Source: Bacteroidota bacterium (GTDB taxonomy: Bacteria > Bacteroidota > Bacteroidia > Sphingobacteriales > Sphingobacteriaceae). From it: a stretch of 11,382 nucleotides of DNA. Below are positions 1 through 5,693 of this stretch, piece by piece (the first letter of the stretch is position 1; every line of letters starts with the position of its first letter). The stretch covers positions 1 through 11,382 of the forward strand of contig JANYAB010000238.1 of the NCBI GenBank assembly GCA_025355225.1. Reading direction: 5' to 3'. The notes below the pieces were generated by a model. That model saw only the letters and a program-made list of their open reading frames with translations. It did not search any database and was not told where the DNA came from. The position numbers were made by a program, and so were the translations under genes.

Positions 1-533
1 GACTTAAAAACCGTTGACTCAGTAAGTTTTAATTGTAATTTCTCTTGCAGGTTGATACCGTCAAACAACCGTTTCCCTTCTCCTGTAATTATCGGGTGGA
101 CCACAATATGATATTCATCAATCAGGCCAAGTTCTGCAAGTTGTGAAGCAAGGGTTACACCACCGGTAAAAATATTTTTGCCTTGTTCCTGTTTCAATTT
201 AAGTACCTCGTCGTGAAGCCCAGTACGAACAATTCTCGTTTTTTTTTCTTCAGGGCTGTCCAATGATTGTGAGAAAACAATAATTTTATCGACGGCGTCA
301 AATGCCTGTGCAAATTCGATATCCACTTTTCTGTCATTCTGCCCAGAATGGTTTTTCGCCACATCGGGCCAATAGGGGACCATCAATTGATAAATTTTAC
401 GCCCGTAGACGAATGTGTCAGCATCCCGCGTGAGCTGCGTAAAATACTCCATCGTTTCTTCATCGGGATAGAATTTGGTATGGTCGATGCAGCCATCTAA
501 GGTAGTGTTGATTGCGAAGATTAAATTTCTCAT
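1..533 (-). CDS. Dihydrofolate reductase family protein (RibD C-terminal domain), 3' end cut by window edge
   Basis: The gene reads leftward from an ATG at 533-531 and stays open for 177 full codons to the window edge, so the stop lies outside. The product begins MRNLIFAINTTLDGCIDHTK and shows the usual landmarks of RibD-C/DHFR-like reductases: an N-terminal beta strand followed by LDG (residues 12-14), VYGRKIY (42-48), a KIIVFSQSLDS strand (about 83-93), and a cofactor-site diglycine TGG (123-125) followed by LGLIDEYHIVVHP and GEGKRLFDG. It aligns along its whole length with the two paralogs at 1578-2126 and 2163-2717. From those, only about 10-15 residues should be missing. The family uses NAD(P)H to reduce pterin-like or other small substrates, but the substrate here is unknown. 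A run of nine A residues (coding strand, 239-247) lies inside the gene, and the frame is intact across it. Confidence 0.88.
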   Translation of the reverse strand, partial: MRNLIFAINTTLDGCIDHTKFYPDEETMEYFTQLTRDADTFVYGRKIYQLMVPYWPDVAKNHSGQNDRKVDIEFAQAFDAVDKIIVFSQSLDSPEEKKTRIVRTGLHDEVLKLKQEQGKNIFTGGVTLASQLAELGLIDEYHIVVHPIITGEGKRLFDGINLQEKLQLKLTESTVFK

Positions 534-723
534 TTTATTGCTTTCAGTTTTTCATTTTTCTTTCGGGGAGTGTTTCACGAACTATGTCATGAAGTAATTA
601 ACGCTCCCGGTTCTGGTATTGCCGCAGTAGGCGATTTTGGAAACCGTCAGCCGAATTTAGCGCAAATGTTCAATTAACCCCGTCAGCCCCATTGCGGCAA
701 TACCTTGTTAGCGGTAGCTGTTA
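534..723. other. Intergenic region between two reductase genes
   Basis: These 190 bases hold the leader of the leftmost reductase (about 534-596) and a long imperfect inverted repeat (598-724). No clear TAnnTTTG-type promoter box was found in front of the left gene. Its leader next to the ATG does resemble the leader of the reductase starting at 2717: both carry ATTGCTTT and then TTTT on the plus strand at matching distances. Confidence 0.6.
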
Positions 724-724
724 T
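598..724. repeat. Long imperfect inverted repeat, attC-like or mobile-repeat-like
   Basis: Two perfect 12-base arms, GGTATTGCCGCA (615-626) and TGCGGCAATACC (693-704), flank a 66-base loop. Pairing continues outward with mismatches: TTAACGCTCCC (598-608) against GGTAGCTGTTA (714-724). Inside the loop, CCGTCAGCC is directly repeated (644-652 and 680-688), and ATTTAGCGCAAAT (655-667) is nearly palindromic. On the plus strand the right end reads CCTTGTTAGCG. The same TTGTTAGC octamer recurs at 1397-1404, on the other side of the neighbouring reductase gene. Long paired arms ending near TAAC and GTTA recall integron attC sites, but the core is not a clean GTTRRRY. A strong transcription terminator or a chromosomal interspersed repeat are alternatives. 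Confidence 0.6.
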
Positions 725-1344
725 CATTTCTTCGTCAATTTGTATCTCAAATGTGTTGTCAAGTTTGATGGTATTACTTCTCCAATTTGAATATCATATT
801 TGTCTTTGTTAATGCCGTCAAACAGTCGGATACCGCTTCCTAAAAAAACGGGAGCAATGTGAATGAAAAATTCGTCCACAAGCCCCGCATTGAGATATTG
901 TTGAATAGTATCCGCACCACCTTGTATCCTTATGTCCTTTCCTTTGGCTGATTGTCTTGCTTTTTCCAATGCACTTTGTATTCCGTCATTGATGAAATAA
1001 AATGTTGTTGTCCCCTTTTGAACCCAGGGCTCGCGTTTTTCGTGTGTCAGAACATAAACATCCGCTTTGTATAAATCTTCTGCCCAATGGACTTCGCCTT
1101 CTTCAAACATTCGTTTTCCCATAATGTAAGAACCTGTTCTTGCAAACACATCATCAATTAACTCACTGTCTGCACCGTACTCTTCACCGCCTTCCATATT
1201 AATGTTTTTCCAAAATGCTTTTTGTTTAAACATCCACTGGTGAATTTTTGGTGAAACGCCGCCCATTGGGTTGTTTGGACTCCTGTTATCGCCTGCGAAA
1301 AAGCCATCAAGTGATATTCCGCTGTCAAAGATAATTTTGCTCAT
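724..1344 (-). CDS. Dihydrofolate reductase family protein, second subfamily
   Basis: This 206-residue protein starts MSKIIFDSGISLDGFFAG, the typical N-terminus of RibD-C-domain reductases (beta strand, then SLDGF). It continues with YIMGKRMFEEG (73-83), VYVLTHEKREPW (96-107), and the cofactor-binding RIQGGADTIQQYL (139-151, diglycine at 142-143), then GLVDEFFIHIAPVFLGSGIRLFDG. The fold and likely NAD(P)H use follow from the family; the substrate is not predictable. It is longer than the three neighbours, with an insert around residues 20-60, and is clearly not a recent copy of them. Its bases look more AT-rich than those of the two reductases to its right. A TAACTTTG box lies 24 bases upstream of the ATG. 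Its stop abuts the inverted repeat at 598-724. The different subfamily, composition and flanks suggest separate acquisition. Confidence 0.9.
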   Translation of the reverse strand: MSKIIFDSGISLDGFFAGDNRSPNNPMGGVSPKIHQWMFKQKAFWKNINMEGGEEYGADSELIDDVFARTGSYIMGKRMFEEGEVHWAEDLYKADVYVLTHEKREPWVQKGTTTFYFINDGIQSALEKARQSAKGKDIRIQGGADTIQQYLNAGLVDEFFIHIAPVFLGSGIRLFDGINKDKYDIQIGEVIPSNLTTHLRYKLTKK

Positions 1345-1368
1345 AATTTCTATTTATTTATTGTTTGT

Positions 1369-1376
1369 CAAAGTTA
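1369..1376 (-). promoter_or_regulatory. Putative -7 promoter box of the 724-1344 reductase
   Basis: On the minus strand these bases read TAACTTTG, an exact match to the Bacteroidota -7 consensus TAnnTTTG, 24 bases before the ATG at 1344. No TTG or TTTG lies at the expected -33 spacing, so the box stands on one element only. The same octamer forms the better promoter at 2802-2831. Confidence 0.4.
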
Positions 1377-1419
1377 ATTTTTGTCCGTTGGTTTAATTGT
1401 TAGCACTGTCACTATTTAG

Positions 1420-1547
1420 CCCGGATTTGTTTATAATCCCGGACGAAATTATCAGGGATTTGCAATCCCGATAATACGATATCCAATCAACTTGCAGTTT
1501 CGTGGATTACAAATCCATTTTCTTTTAGGTCGTGGATTATAGATCCC
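1420..1547. repeat. Cluster of four REP-like palindromes (GGATT-nnn-AATCC type)
   Basis: Four small hairpin-forming sequences share the same core. The first is 1420-1442 (CCGGATT then AATCCCGG, one extra C). The second is 1448-1475, with a 12-bp stem ATTATC/GGGATT pairing with AATCCC/GATAAT, one bulged A at 1454 and loop TGC. The third is 1503-1517 (TGGATT, ACA, AATCCA). The fourth is 1533-1547 (GGAT, TATAG, ATCC). Copies three and four are also direct repeats starting CGTGGATTA at 1501 and 1531. This is the pattern of REP-type interspersed palindromes, which in many bacteria are mobilised by RAYT (IS200-like) transposases. No transposase is present here. The group lies just downstream of the reductase gene ending at 1578 and could also stabilise or end its transcript. 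Confidence 0.6.
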
Positions 1548-1577
1548 AACCAACTGGCTTCTTCCTCATATCTCTTA

Positions 1578-2126
1578 CTAACTTTTCACATACCTTAGCG
1601 CAACACAACCTGATTTAAAAACCTTCGATTCCACCAATTTTAATTGTAACCGTTCCGGCAGGCTGCCTTCCACAAGGCGCGTCCCCTGGCCGACAATTAC
1701 CGGATGAACAACGAAGTTATATTCATCGATCAGGCCGGCCCGCGCTAATTGAGCAAACATGCTTACCGTATCGACCGAAATGTTTTTGCCCGGCGCATGC
1801 TTAAGTTTCAACAATTCGTCTACCGGGTCGGTACGTACAATGCGCGTATCTCCTTCAATACTGTCCAACGACCGCGAAAAAACAACTTTGTCGACGTCGG
1901 TAATTCTTTGGGCAAATTCATTTTCCCATTTTGTCCCGGATTGATTTTTGGCCACATCGGCCCAACAAGGAAACATCAACCCGTACATTTTACGCCCGTA
2001 TACGCCGAGGTCGATGTCCCGCATATTGCTGGTGAAATAGTCGAAAAGTTCTTCGTCTGCTTTAAAGCTGGTGTGGTCCACACAGCCGTCTATACTGATG
2101 TTGATGGCGTAGATGATTTTTCTCAT
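1578..2126 (-). CDS. Dihydrofolate reductase family protein with altered cofactor-site diglycine
   Basis: This 182-residue RibD-C-type reductase starts MRKIIYAINISIDGCVDHTS. It carries VYGRKMYGLMFPCWADVAK (42-60), KVVFSRSLDS (80-89) and GLIDEYNFVVHPVIVGQG (131-148), and it aligns end to end with the genes at 1-533 and 2163-2717. The position where the family normally has two glycines reads ISVDTVS (D119-T120), so NAD(P)H binding may be weakened or different. The first ATG after the upstream gene was taken as start. It lies 36 bases after the stop of the 2163-2717 gene on the same strand, so the two are probably one transcript driven from the promoter near 2802-2831. Whether it still acts as a reductase is uncertain. 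Confidence 0.88.
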   Translation of the reverse strand: MRKIIYAINISIDGCVDHTSFKADEELFDYFTSNMRDIDLGVYGRKMYGLMFPCWADVAKNQSGTKWENEFAQRITDVDKVVFSRSLDSIEGDTRIVRTDPVDELLKLKHAPGKNISVDTVSMFAQLARAGLIDEYNFVVHPVIVGQGTRLVEGSLPERLQLKLVESKVFKSGCVALRYVKS

Positions 2127-2162
2127 GTTACAAAGTGCATTTTCTTGCCTGAATTGATCGGG

Positions 2163-2717
2163 TTATAATGTTTGCTTCGCGTAATGAAGCGCTATACATC
2201 CCGATTTAAAAGTCCTCGTCGCAACAAGCTCCAAATTGAGTTTCTCCGCCAAACTGCCGTCCTCCACCAGGCGCGGTCCCTTGCCCACGATCACAGGGAC
2301 GACCACGAAATGATATTCATCGATCACGCCGGCCTGCGCTAATTGCGGGAGCATGCTTACCGTACCAACGTAAATGTTTTTGCCCGGCGCCTGCTTCAGT
2401 TTTTTCAGTTCGGCTGCGGGGTCCGTACTAACAATACGCGTATTGTATTCAGCGCTGTCTAAGGTTCGCGAAAAAACAATTTTGTCGAAGGCGGTGAGCC
2501 TTTGACCAAATTCGGTATCTAATTCGTCGGCCCAATTGGCCTCGTCGGCCCAATATGGAAACATGATCTCATACATTTTGCGCCCGTAGGCAATGAGGTC
2601 AGCGTCCCGCATCAGGGCGTCGAAATACTCAAAAACTTCCAGGTCAGGAGGGCCTAAATTGGTGTGGCTAACGCAGCCGTCGATACTCATGTGGATGGCT
2701 AATATTACTTTTCTCAT
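2163..2717 (-). CDS. Dihydrofolate reductase family protein (RibD C-terminal domain)
   Basis: The 184-residue product starts MRKVILAIHMSIDGCVSHTN and shows AYGRKMYEIMFPYWADEA (43-60), KIVFSRTLDS (79-88), NTRIVSTDP and GVIDEYHFVVVPVIVGKG (130-147), followed by RLVEDGS. This is the RibD-C/DHFR-like layout shared with its two paralogs. The diglycine site reads YVGTVS (G118-T119), half of the usual pair. It is the first gene of a probable two-gene unit with 1578-2126 and is divergent from the GlxA-like regulator starting at 2889. That arrangement often means the regulator controls its neighbour, though this is inference. The leader just before the ATG resembles that of the 1-533 gene, so duplication may have included upstream DNA. 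Confidence 0.9.
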   Translation of the reverse strand: MRKVILAIHMSIDGCVSHTNLGPPDLEVFEYFDALMRDADLIAYGRKMYEIMFPYWADEANWADELDTEFGQRLTAFDKIVFSRTLDSAEYNTRIVSTDPAAELKKLKQAPGKNIYVGTVSMLPQLAQAGVIDEYHFVVVPVIVGKGPRLVEDGSLAEKLNLELVATRTFKSGCIALHYAKQTL

Positions 2718-2797
2718 TTGATTGCTTTTGGTTTTAATTTTCTGTTGGCACCTGCATCGGGCGCAGGATATTCTTCTTTAAAACGCCTCCCGGTTAT

Positions 2798-2831
2798 GTA
2801 ACAAAGTTACGGTCGTGCACATGGATAACAA
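2798..2831 (-). promoter_or_regulatory. Putative promoter of the reductase pair, with overlapping palindrome
   Basis: On the minus strand TTG (2831-2829), a 19-base spacer and TAACTTTG (2809-2802) match both elements of the Bacteroidota housekeeping promoter (TTG near -33, TAnnTTTG near -7). The -7 box sits inside the palindrome GTAAC-AAA-GTTAC (2798-2810), which could be a repressor or activator site. The start codon at 2717 lies about 85 bases downstream. Confidence 0.5.
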
Positions 2832-2888
2832 CCCACAAATGCGACATTTTTAAGGGTTGTTTACGAACTTGAGTTGTATATTTACAAT

Positions 2889-3884
2889 ATGAAGCATATT
2901 TCCATCCTGGTGCCTGAGGGCGATTGCAGCCTGACCAACATAGAAGGGACCCACCAGATATTGTGCCGGTTAAATGATTATTTGGCCGAAGAAGGCAGGG
3001 ACCCGGAATTTATTGTTCAGCTGGTGGGACAGCATTCAGAAACCCGCATGAAAAAGGGGCTGTTCACGGTGCGCCCTGAAGTGTTGTTGCAGGATGTAAG
3101 CTATACCGATCTGATTATCATCCCGGCAGTACATGGCAATATGCAGCAAATAATGGCTGATAATGAATTGATGCTCGATTGGATCGTAAAGCAATATAAG
3201 GCTGGAGCAGCTGTAGCTGCTTTGTGCATCGGCGCATTTTTGCTGGCAGGCACCGGCTTGTTAGATGGCAAAACCTGTGCAACACATTGGGAATTTGCCA
3301 ATCGTTTCAGGCAAATGTTCCCCTCAGTTAACCTGATAGACGACAGGATCATTACCGATGAGAACAACATTTACACGAGCGGGGGCGCCTATTCGTGGCT
3401 TAACCTGATAGTATACCTGGTTGAAAAGTTTGCAGGCCGCGAAACAGCGATTCGTTGTTCCAAGGGTTTCGAGATTGATATTGAGCGGGGGGGCCAATCG
3501 CCGTTTATTATTTTCCGTCCCCAGAAAGGCCATCAGGATATGGTTGTAAGGAAAGCCCAGGAATATATCGAGGCCAATATTCATACGCAGATAACCGTAG
3601 GAGAGTTGGCATCCATGCTTGCATTGGGCCGCCGCAACCTGGAACGCAGGTTTAAGAATGCTACTGCAAACACGGTAAAGGAATATATGCAAAGGGTGAA
3701 AATTGAAGCTGTTAAAAAAAACCTGGAATCAACCCAGGGAGGGGTGTATGAAGCGATGGCCGAAGTTGGGTACTCAGACCCCAAAACATTTCGCGCTGTT
3801 TTTAAGAAGCTGACAGGCTTGTCGCCCCTTCAATATCGCAGCAGGTACAACCGGGATTTTGTTGCGTATACAAGTAATCGGTAA
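2889..3884 (+). CDS. GlxA-like transcriptional regulator: DJ-1/PfpI domain plus AraC-type HTH
   Basis: The 331-residue protein has an N-terminal DJ-1/PfpI (class I glutamine-amidotransferase-like) domain (about 1-190). It contains the nucleophile-elbow-like ALCIGAFLLAGTGLLDGK (111-128, C113), then CATHWEF and IYTSGGAYSWLNL (161-173). A C-terminal AraC-type double helix-turn-helix follows (about 220-318), with ITVGELASMLALGRRNLERR (235-254) and VGYSDPKTFRAVFKKLTGLS (293-312). In this family the first domain usually senses a ligand rather than acting as an enzyme. The ATG at 2889 was chosen; a TTG at 2874 is in frame and would add five residues. The gene is divergent from the reductase pair, whose promoter lies about 60-90 bases away, so it may regulate them or itself. 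The ligand is unknown. Confidence 0.9.
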   Translation: MKHISILVPEGDCSLTNIEGTHQILCRLNDYLAEEGRDPEFIVQLVGQHSETRMKKGLFTVRPEVLLQDVSYTDLIIIPAVHGNMQQIMADNELMLDWIVKQYKAGAAVAALCIGAFLLAGTGLLDGKTCATHWEFANRFRQMFPSVNLIDDRIITDENNIYTSGGAYSWLNLIVYLVEKFAGRETAIRCSKGFEIDIERGGQSPFIIFRPQKGHQDMVVRKAQEYIEANIHTQITVGELASMLALGRRNLERRFKNATANTVKEYMQRVKIEAVKKNLESTQGGVYEAMAEVGYSDPKTFRAVFKKLTGLSPLQYRSRYNRDFVAYTSNR

Positions 3885-4130
3885 ATTTATTCCGCTCCGG
3901 TTTGTTGGGGACCAGGCGGCCCGCTCAATAAAGGCTACCACACTTTTTCGAAAGGCCATAGCGGCTGTCCACACTCGCCTAAGCAAAAGCTGGTTTAATC
4001 CGCATAATCGCCTGAATGGCAAAACCCGGAGGGAAAAAAAATCATTTAATTTTGATGTAGTTAAATAATTTGATCAAAACAATTAACGCTTACGATCTTT
4101 AACTATTTATAACGTCAAAATCATTTACCT
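3885..4130. other. Intergenic region between regulator and VOC gene
   Basis: These 246 bases contain short open frames on both strands but nothing with recognisable protein features. An A-rich run lies at 4034-4041 and a 10-base palindrome TTTGATCAAA at 4069-4078, within an AT-rich stretch that probably holds the promoter of the VOC gene. No convincing TAnnTTTG box or terminator hairpin was found. Confidence 0.5.
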
Positions 4131-5033
4131 ATGTTACCCATCAAACCACACCTCTGGTTCGACCAGGAAGCAAAACAAGCAGCTGAATTCTACACAACCT
4201 TAATGCCCGACTCGGCTGTCAACTCTGTCAATCATTTTCCAATGCCTGGCGGCGAATGCGAAATAGTCGAATTTACCGTTGCCGACCAGCCGTTCCTGGG
4301 TATAAGCGCCGGGCACATGCTTGGGATCAATCCATCCATTTCCTTCATGATCAACTTCGACCCCTCGCGTGACCCGGATGCCGCGAAGCACATCGACGAG
4401 GTTTGGAACAAGCTGATCGGGAATGGAAAAGTAATGATGCCGCTGGATAAGTATCCTTTTAGTGGACGCTATGGCTGGGTAGCCGATAAATACGGCGTAT
4501 CCTGGCAACTCATCCTGACTAACACGTCGGGTGAGGAAAGACCCGTCATCGTTCCGTCGCTGCTGTTCACCGAGCCGGTGGCCGGTAAAGCCGATGAAGC
4601 GATCGGCTTTTACTGCTCAGTATTTAAAGACAGCAAACGTGGTATCACCGCCCCGCGCCCGACGGATATGGGGCCGGATAAAGCGGGCACACTTATGTTC
4701 GCTGATTTTTACATCGATAAAACCTGGATGGCCGCTATGGATAGCGCGCATCCGCATGGGTTCGGTTTTAACGATGCGGTGTCGCTATTGGTCCCGTGTG
4801 AAACCCAGGAAGAAATCGACTATTACTGGTCGGCACTTTCGGCCGACGGTGAAGCCGGCCAATGCGGCTGGCTGAAGGACAAATACGGTGTATCCTGGCA
4901 GGTGGCCTCCACCGTCATGTTAGATGCGCTGAAGAACGGTAGCCCTGAACAGATTGTGCGCGTTACGGAAGCTTTTATGACAATGAAGAAAGTTGACATC
5001 GAAACCCTGCAGCGGGCTTATGATGGTGAGTGA
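4131..5033 (+). CDS. Two-domain VOC superfamily protein (PhnB-like, 3-demethylubiquinone-9 3-methyltransferase-like fold)
   Basis: The 300-residue product contains two VOC/glyoxalase-fold units of the PhnB-like type. Unit 1 (about 3-130) begins KPHLWFDQEAKQAAEFYTTL and ends GWVADKYGVSWQLIL (115-129). Unit 2 (about 142-260) begins PSLLFTEPVAGKADEAIGFY and ends GWLKDKYGVSWQVAS (246-260). The near-identical closing strands mark an internal duplication. Such proteins are often annotated as 3-demethylubiquinone-9 3-methyltransferase domain proteins, but no methyltransferase motif is seen; real function is unknown, possibly metal-dependent small-molecule binding or resistance. The protein is cytoplasmic, with no signal peptide. 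The ATG is the first start after an AT-rich leader. The DUF1801 gene begins 26 bases after the stop on the same strand, suggesting an operon. Confidence 0.88.
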   Translation: MLPIKPHLWFDQEAKQAAEFYTTLMPDSAVNSVNHFPMPGGECEIVEFTVADQPFLGISAGHMLGINPSISFMINFDPSRDPDAAKHIDEVWNKLIGNGKVMMPLDKYPFSGRYGWVADKYGVSWQLILTNTSGEERPVIVPSLLFTEPVAGKADEAIGFYCSVFKDSKRGITAPRPTDMGPDKAGTLMFADFYIDKTWMAAMDSAHPHGFGFNDAVSLLVPCETQEEIDYYWSALSADGEAGQCGWLKDKYGVSWQVASTVMLDALKNGSPEQIVRVTEAFMTMKKVDIETLQRAYDGE

Positions 5034-5059
5034 TCAATTAATTTTGCTTATCTTGGTCT

Positions 5060-5461
5060 ATGAGTATAACGGAATTCATCAACGGAATGCCTGGAGAAAG
5101 ACAGCCCGTCTTTAACGCGTTGCACGAGGCAATTATAGCGAACGACCCGACTGTTATCCCGGTTGTAAAGCCGATGATGGGTAAGGAAATGATTTTATAC
5201 GAAGAGCGTTGTTATATGAAGTACGGGCTGGCCAGTACAAAGAATTATATGTCGTTGCATTGCTTGCCAATGTATATGAACCCGCCATTGCACCAGCAAT
5301 TTGAGAAGCTGTTGCCTGATGCTAAATTTCAGAAAGGCTGTATCAATTTTAAAGACGCAGCCGCTATGCCGGTAGCAGTCGTGGCCAGGCTTATTGCTGA
5401 TTGTTCGGCTATTAGTATCGCAGCGATGCTCGAAAAACGTAAAAATAAATCATCGGCATAA
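5060..5461 (+). CDS. DUF1801 family protein
   Basis: This small cytoplasmic protein of 133 residues begins MSITEFINGMPGERQPVFNA. It resembles DUF1801 (YdhG-like) proteins: an N-terminal helix with a pattern of about 20 residues ending in LHEAI, a central KPMMGKEMILYEERCYMKYG (37-56), and a final amphipathic helix near VARLIADCSAISIAAML. The basic tail reads EKRKNKSSA. Members are single-domain proteins of similar length, and some relatives in Gram-positive bacteria bind iron-related partners; nothing in this sequence shows that activity. It follows the VOC gene by 26 bases and is probably co-transcribed with it. A hairpin at 5577-5606 may end the transcript. Confidence 0.8.
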   Translation: MSITEFINGMPGERQPVFNALHEAIIANDPTVIPVVKPMMGKEMILYEERCYMKYGLASTKNYMSLHCLPMYMNPPLHQQFEKLLPDAKFQKGCINFKDAAAMPVAVVARLIADCSAISIAAMLEKRKNKSSA

Positions 5462-5576
5462 ATTCTTTGTCCCATCCAATTGTCAGGGTCTTGTATCGCA
5501 GGTTTTCTCTGAGAGAAACTGCCAGGACTTGAAGGGTGCTTAACCAGCCATGTGATCAACAGTCTGCTACACAATC

Positions 5577-5606
5577 CAAAACCGAACGGTTCAATGTCCG
5601 GTTTTG
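5577..5606 (+). terminator. Candidate terminator after the VOC-DUF1801 unit
   Basis: CAAAACCG (5577-5584) pairs perfectly with CGGTTTTG (5599-5606) across a 14-base loop. It lies about 115 bases after the DUF1801 stop. The T run belongs to the right arm rather than following it, so the call is moderate. A second small hairpin without a T run lies at 5504-5518 (TTTCTC, TGA, GAGAAA). Confidence 0.4.
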
Positions 5607-5657
5607 TTACAGCGTGCATATTTCATTTTAGATAATTTTTTAGATATCAATAAGTTG

Positions 5658-5665
5658 TAATTTTG
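5658..5665 (+). promoter_or_regulatory. Putative -7 promoter box of the regulator-permease gene
   Basis: TAATTTTG matches the Bacteroidota -7 consensus TAnnTTTG exactly and lies 28 bases before the TTG start at 5694. The expected -33 area (about 5635-5641) is T-rich but lacks a clean TTG, so this is a partial match. Confidence 0.45.
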
Positions 5666-5693
5666 GAACAGCGATTGCGTTTAAATATTTCAA

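Noticed and set aside
598..724. Firm call of an integron cassette array
   Set aside because: Only one hairpin is present, the core bases do not fit GTTRRRY cleanly, and no integrase gene is visible, so it is kept as attC-like only.
1420..1547. CRISPR array
   Set aside because: The repeats are short, imperfect palindromes with irregular spacing and differing sequence, and no cas gene is nearby.
1749..2168. 139-codon open frame on the plus strand opposite a reductase gene
   Set aside because: It lies almost wholly antisense to the 1578-2126 gene, which has clear family motifs. The plus-strand translation has no recognisable domain.
3101..3784. Several minus-strand open frames under the GlxA-like regulator
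   Set aside because: They are antisense to a gene with well-conserved DJ-1 and AraC motifs, overlap one another and show no family features.
3774..4068. Small open frames on both strands across the regulator 3' end and the following gap
   Set aside because: Low-information translations with no domain, overlapping each other on opposite strands, and no promoter or start context; treated as chance.
4200..4875. 102-codon minus and 114-codon plus open frames inside the VOC gene
   Set aside because: Both are out of frame with a gene whose two VOC repeats are plain; the alternative products are basic or irregular and unrecognisable.
5329..5619. 96-codon minus-strand open frame at the end of the DUF1801 gene
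   Set aside because: About half is antisense to DUF1801 coding sequence and the rest crosses two hairpins; no recognisable protein.
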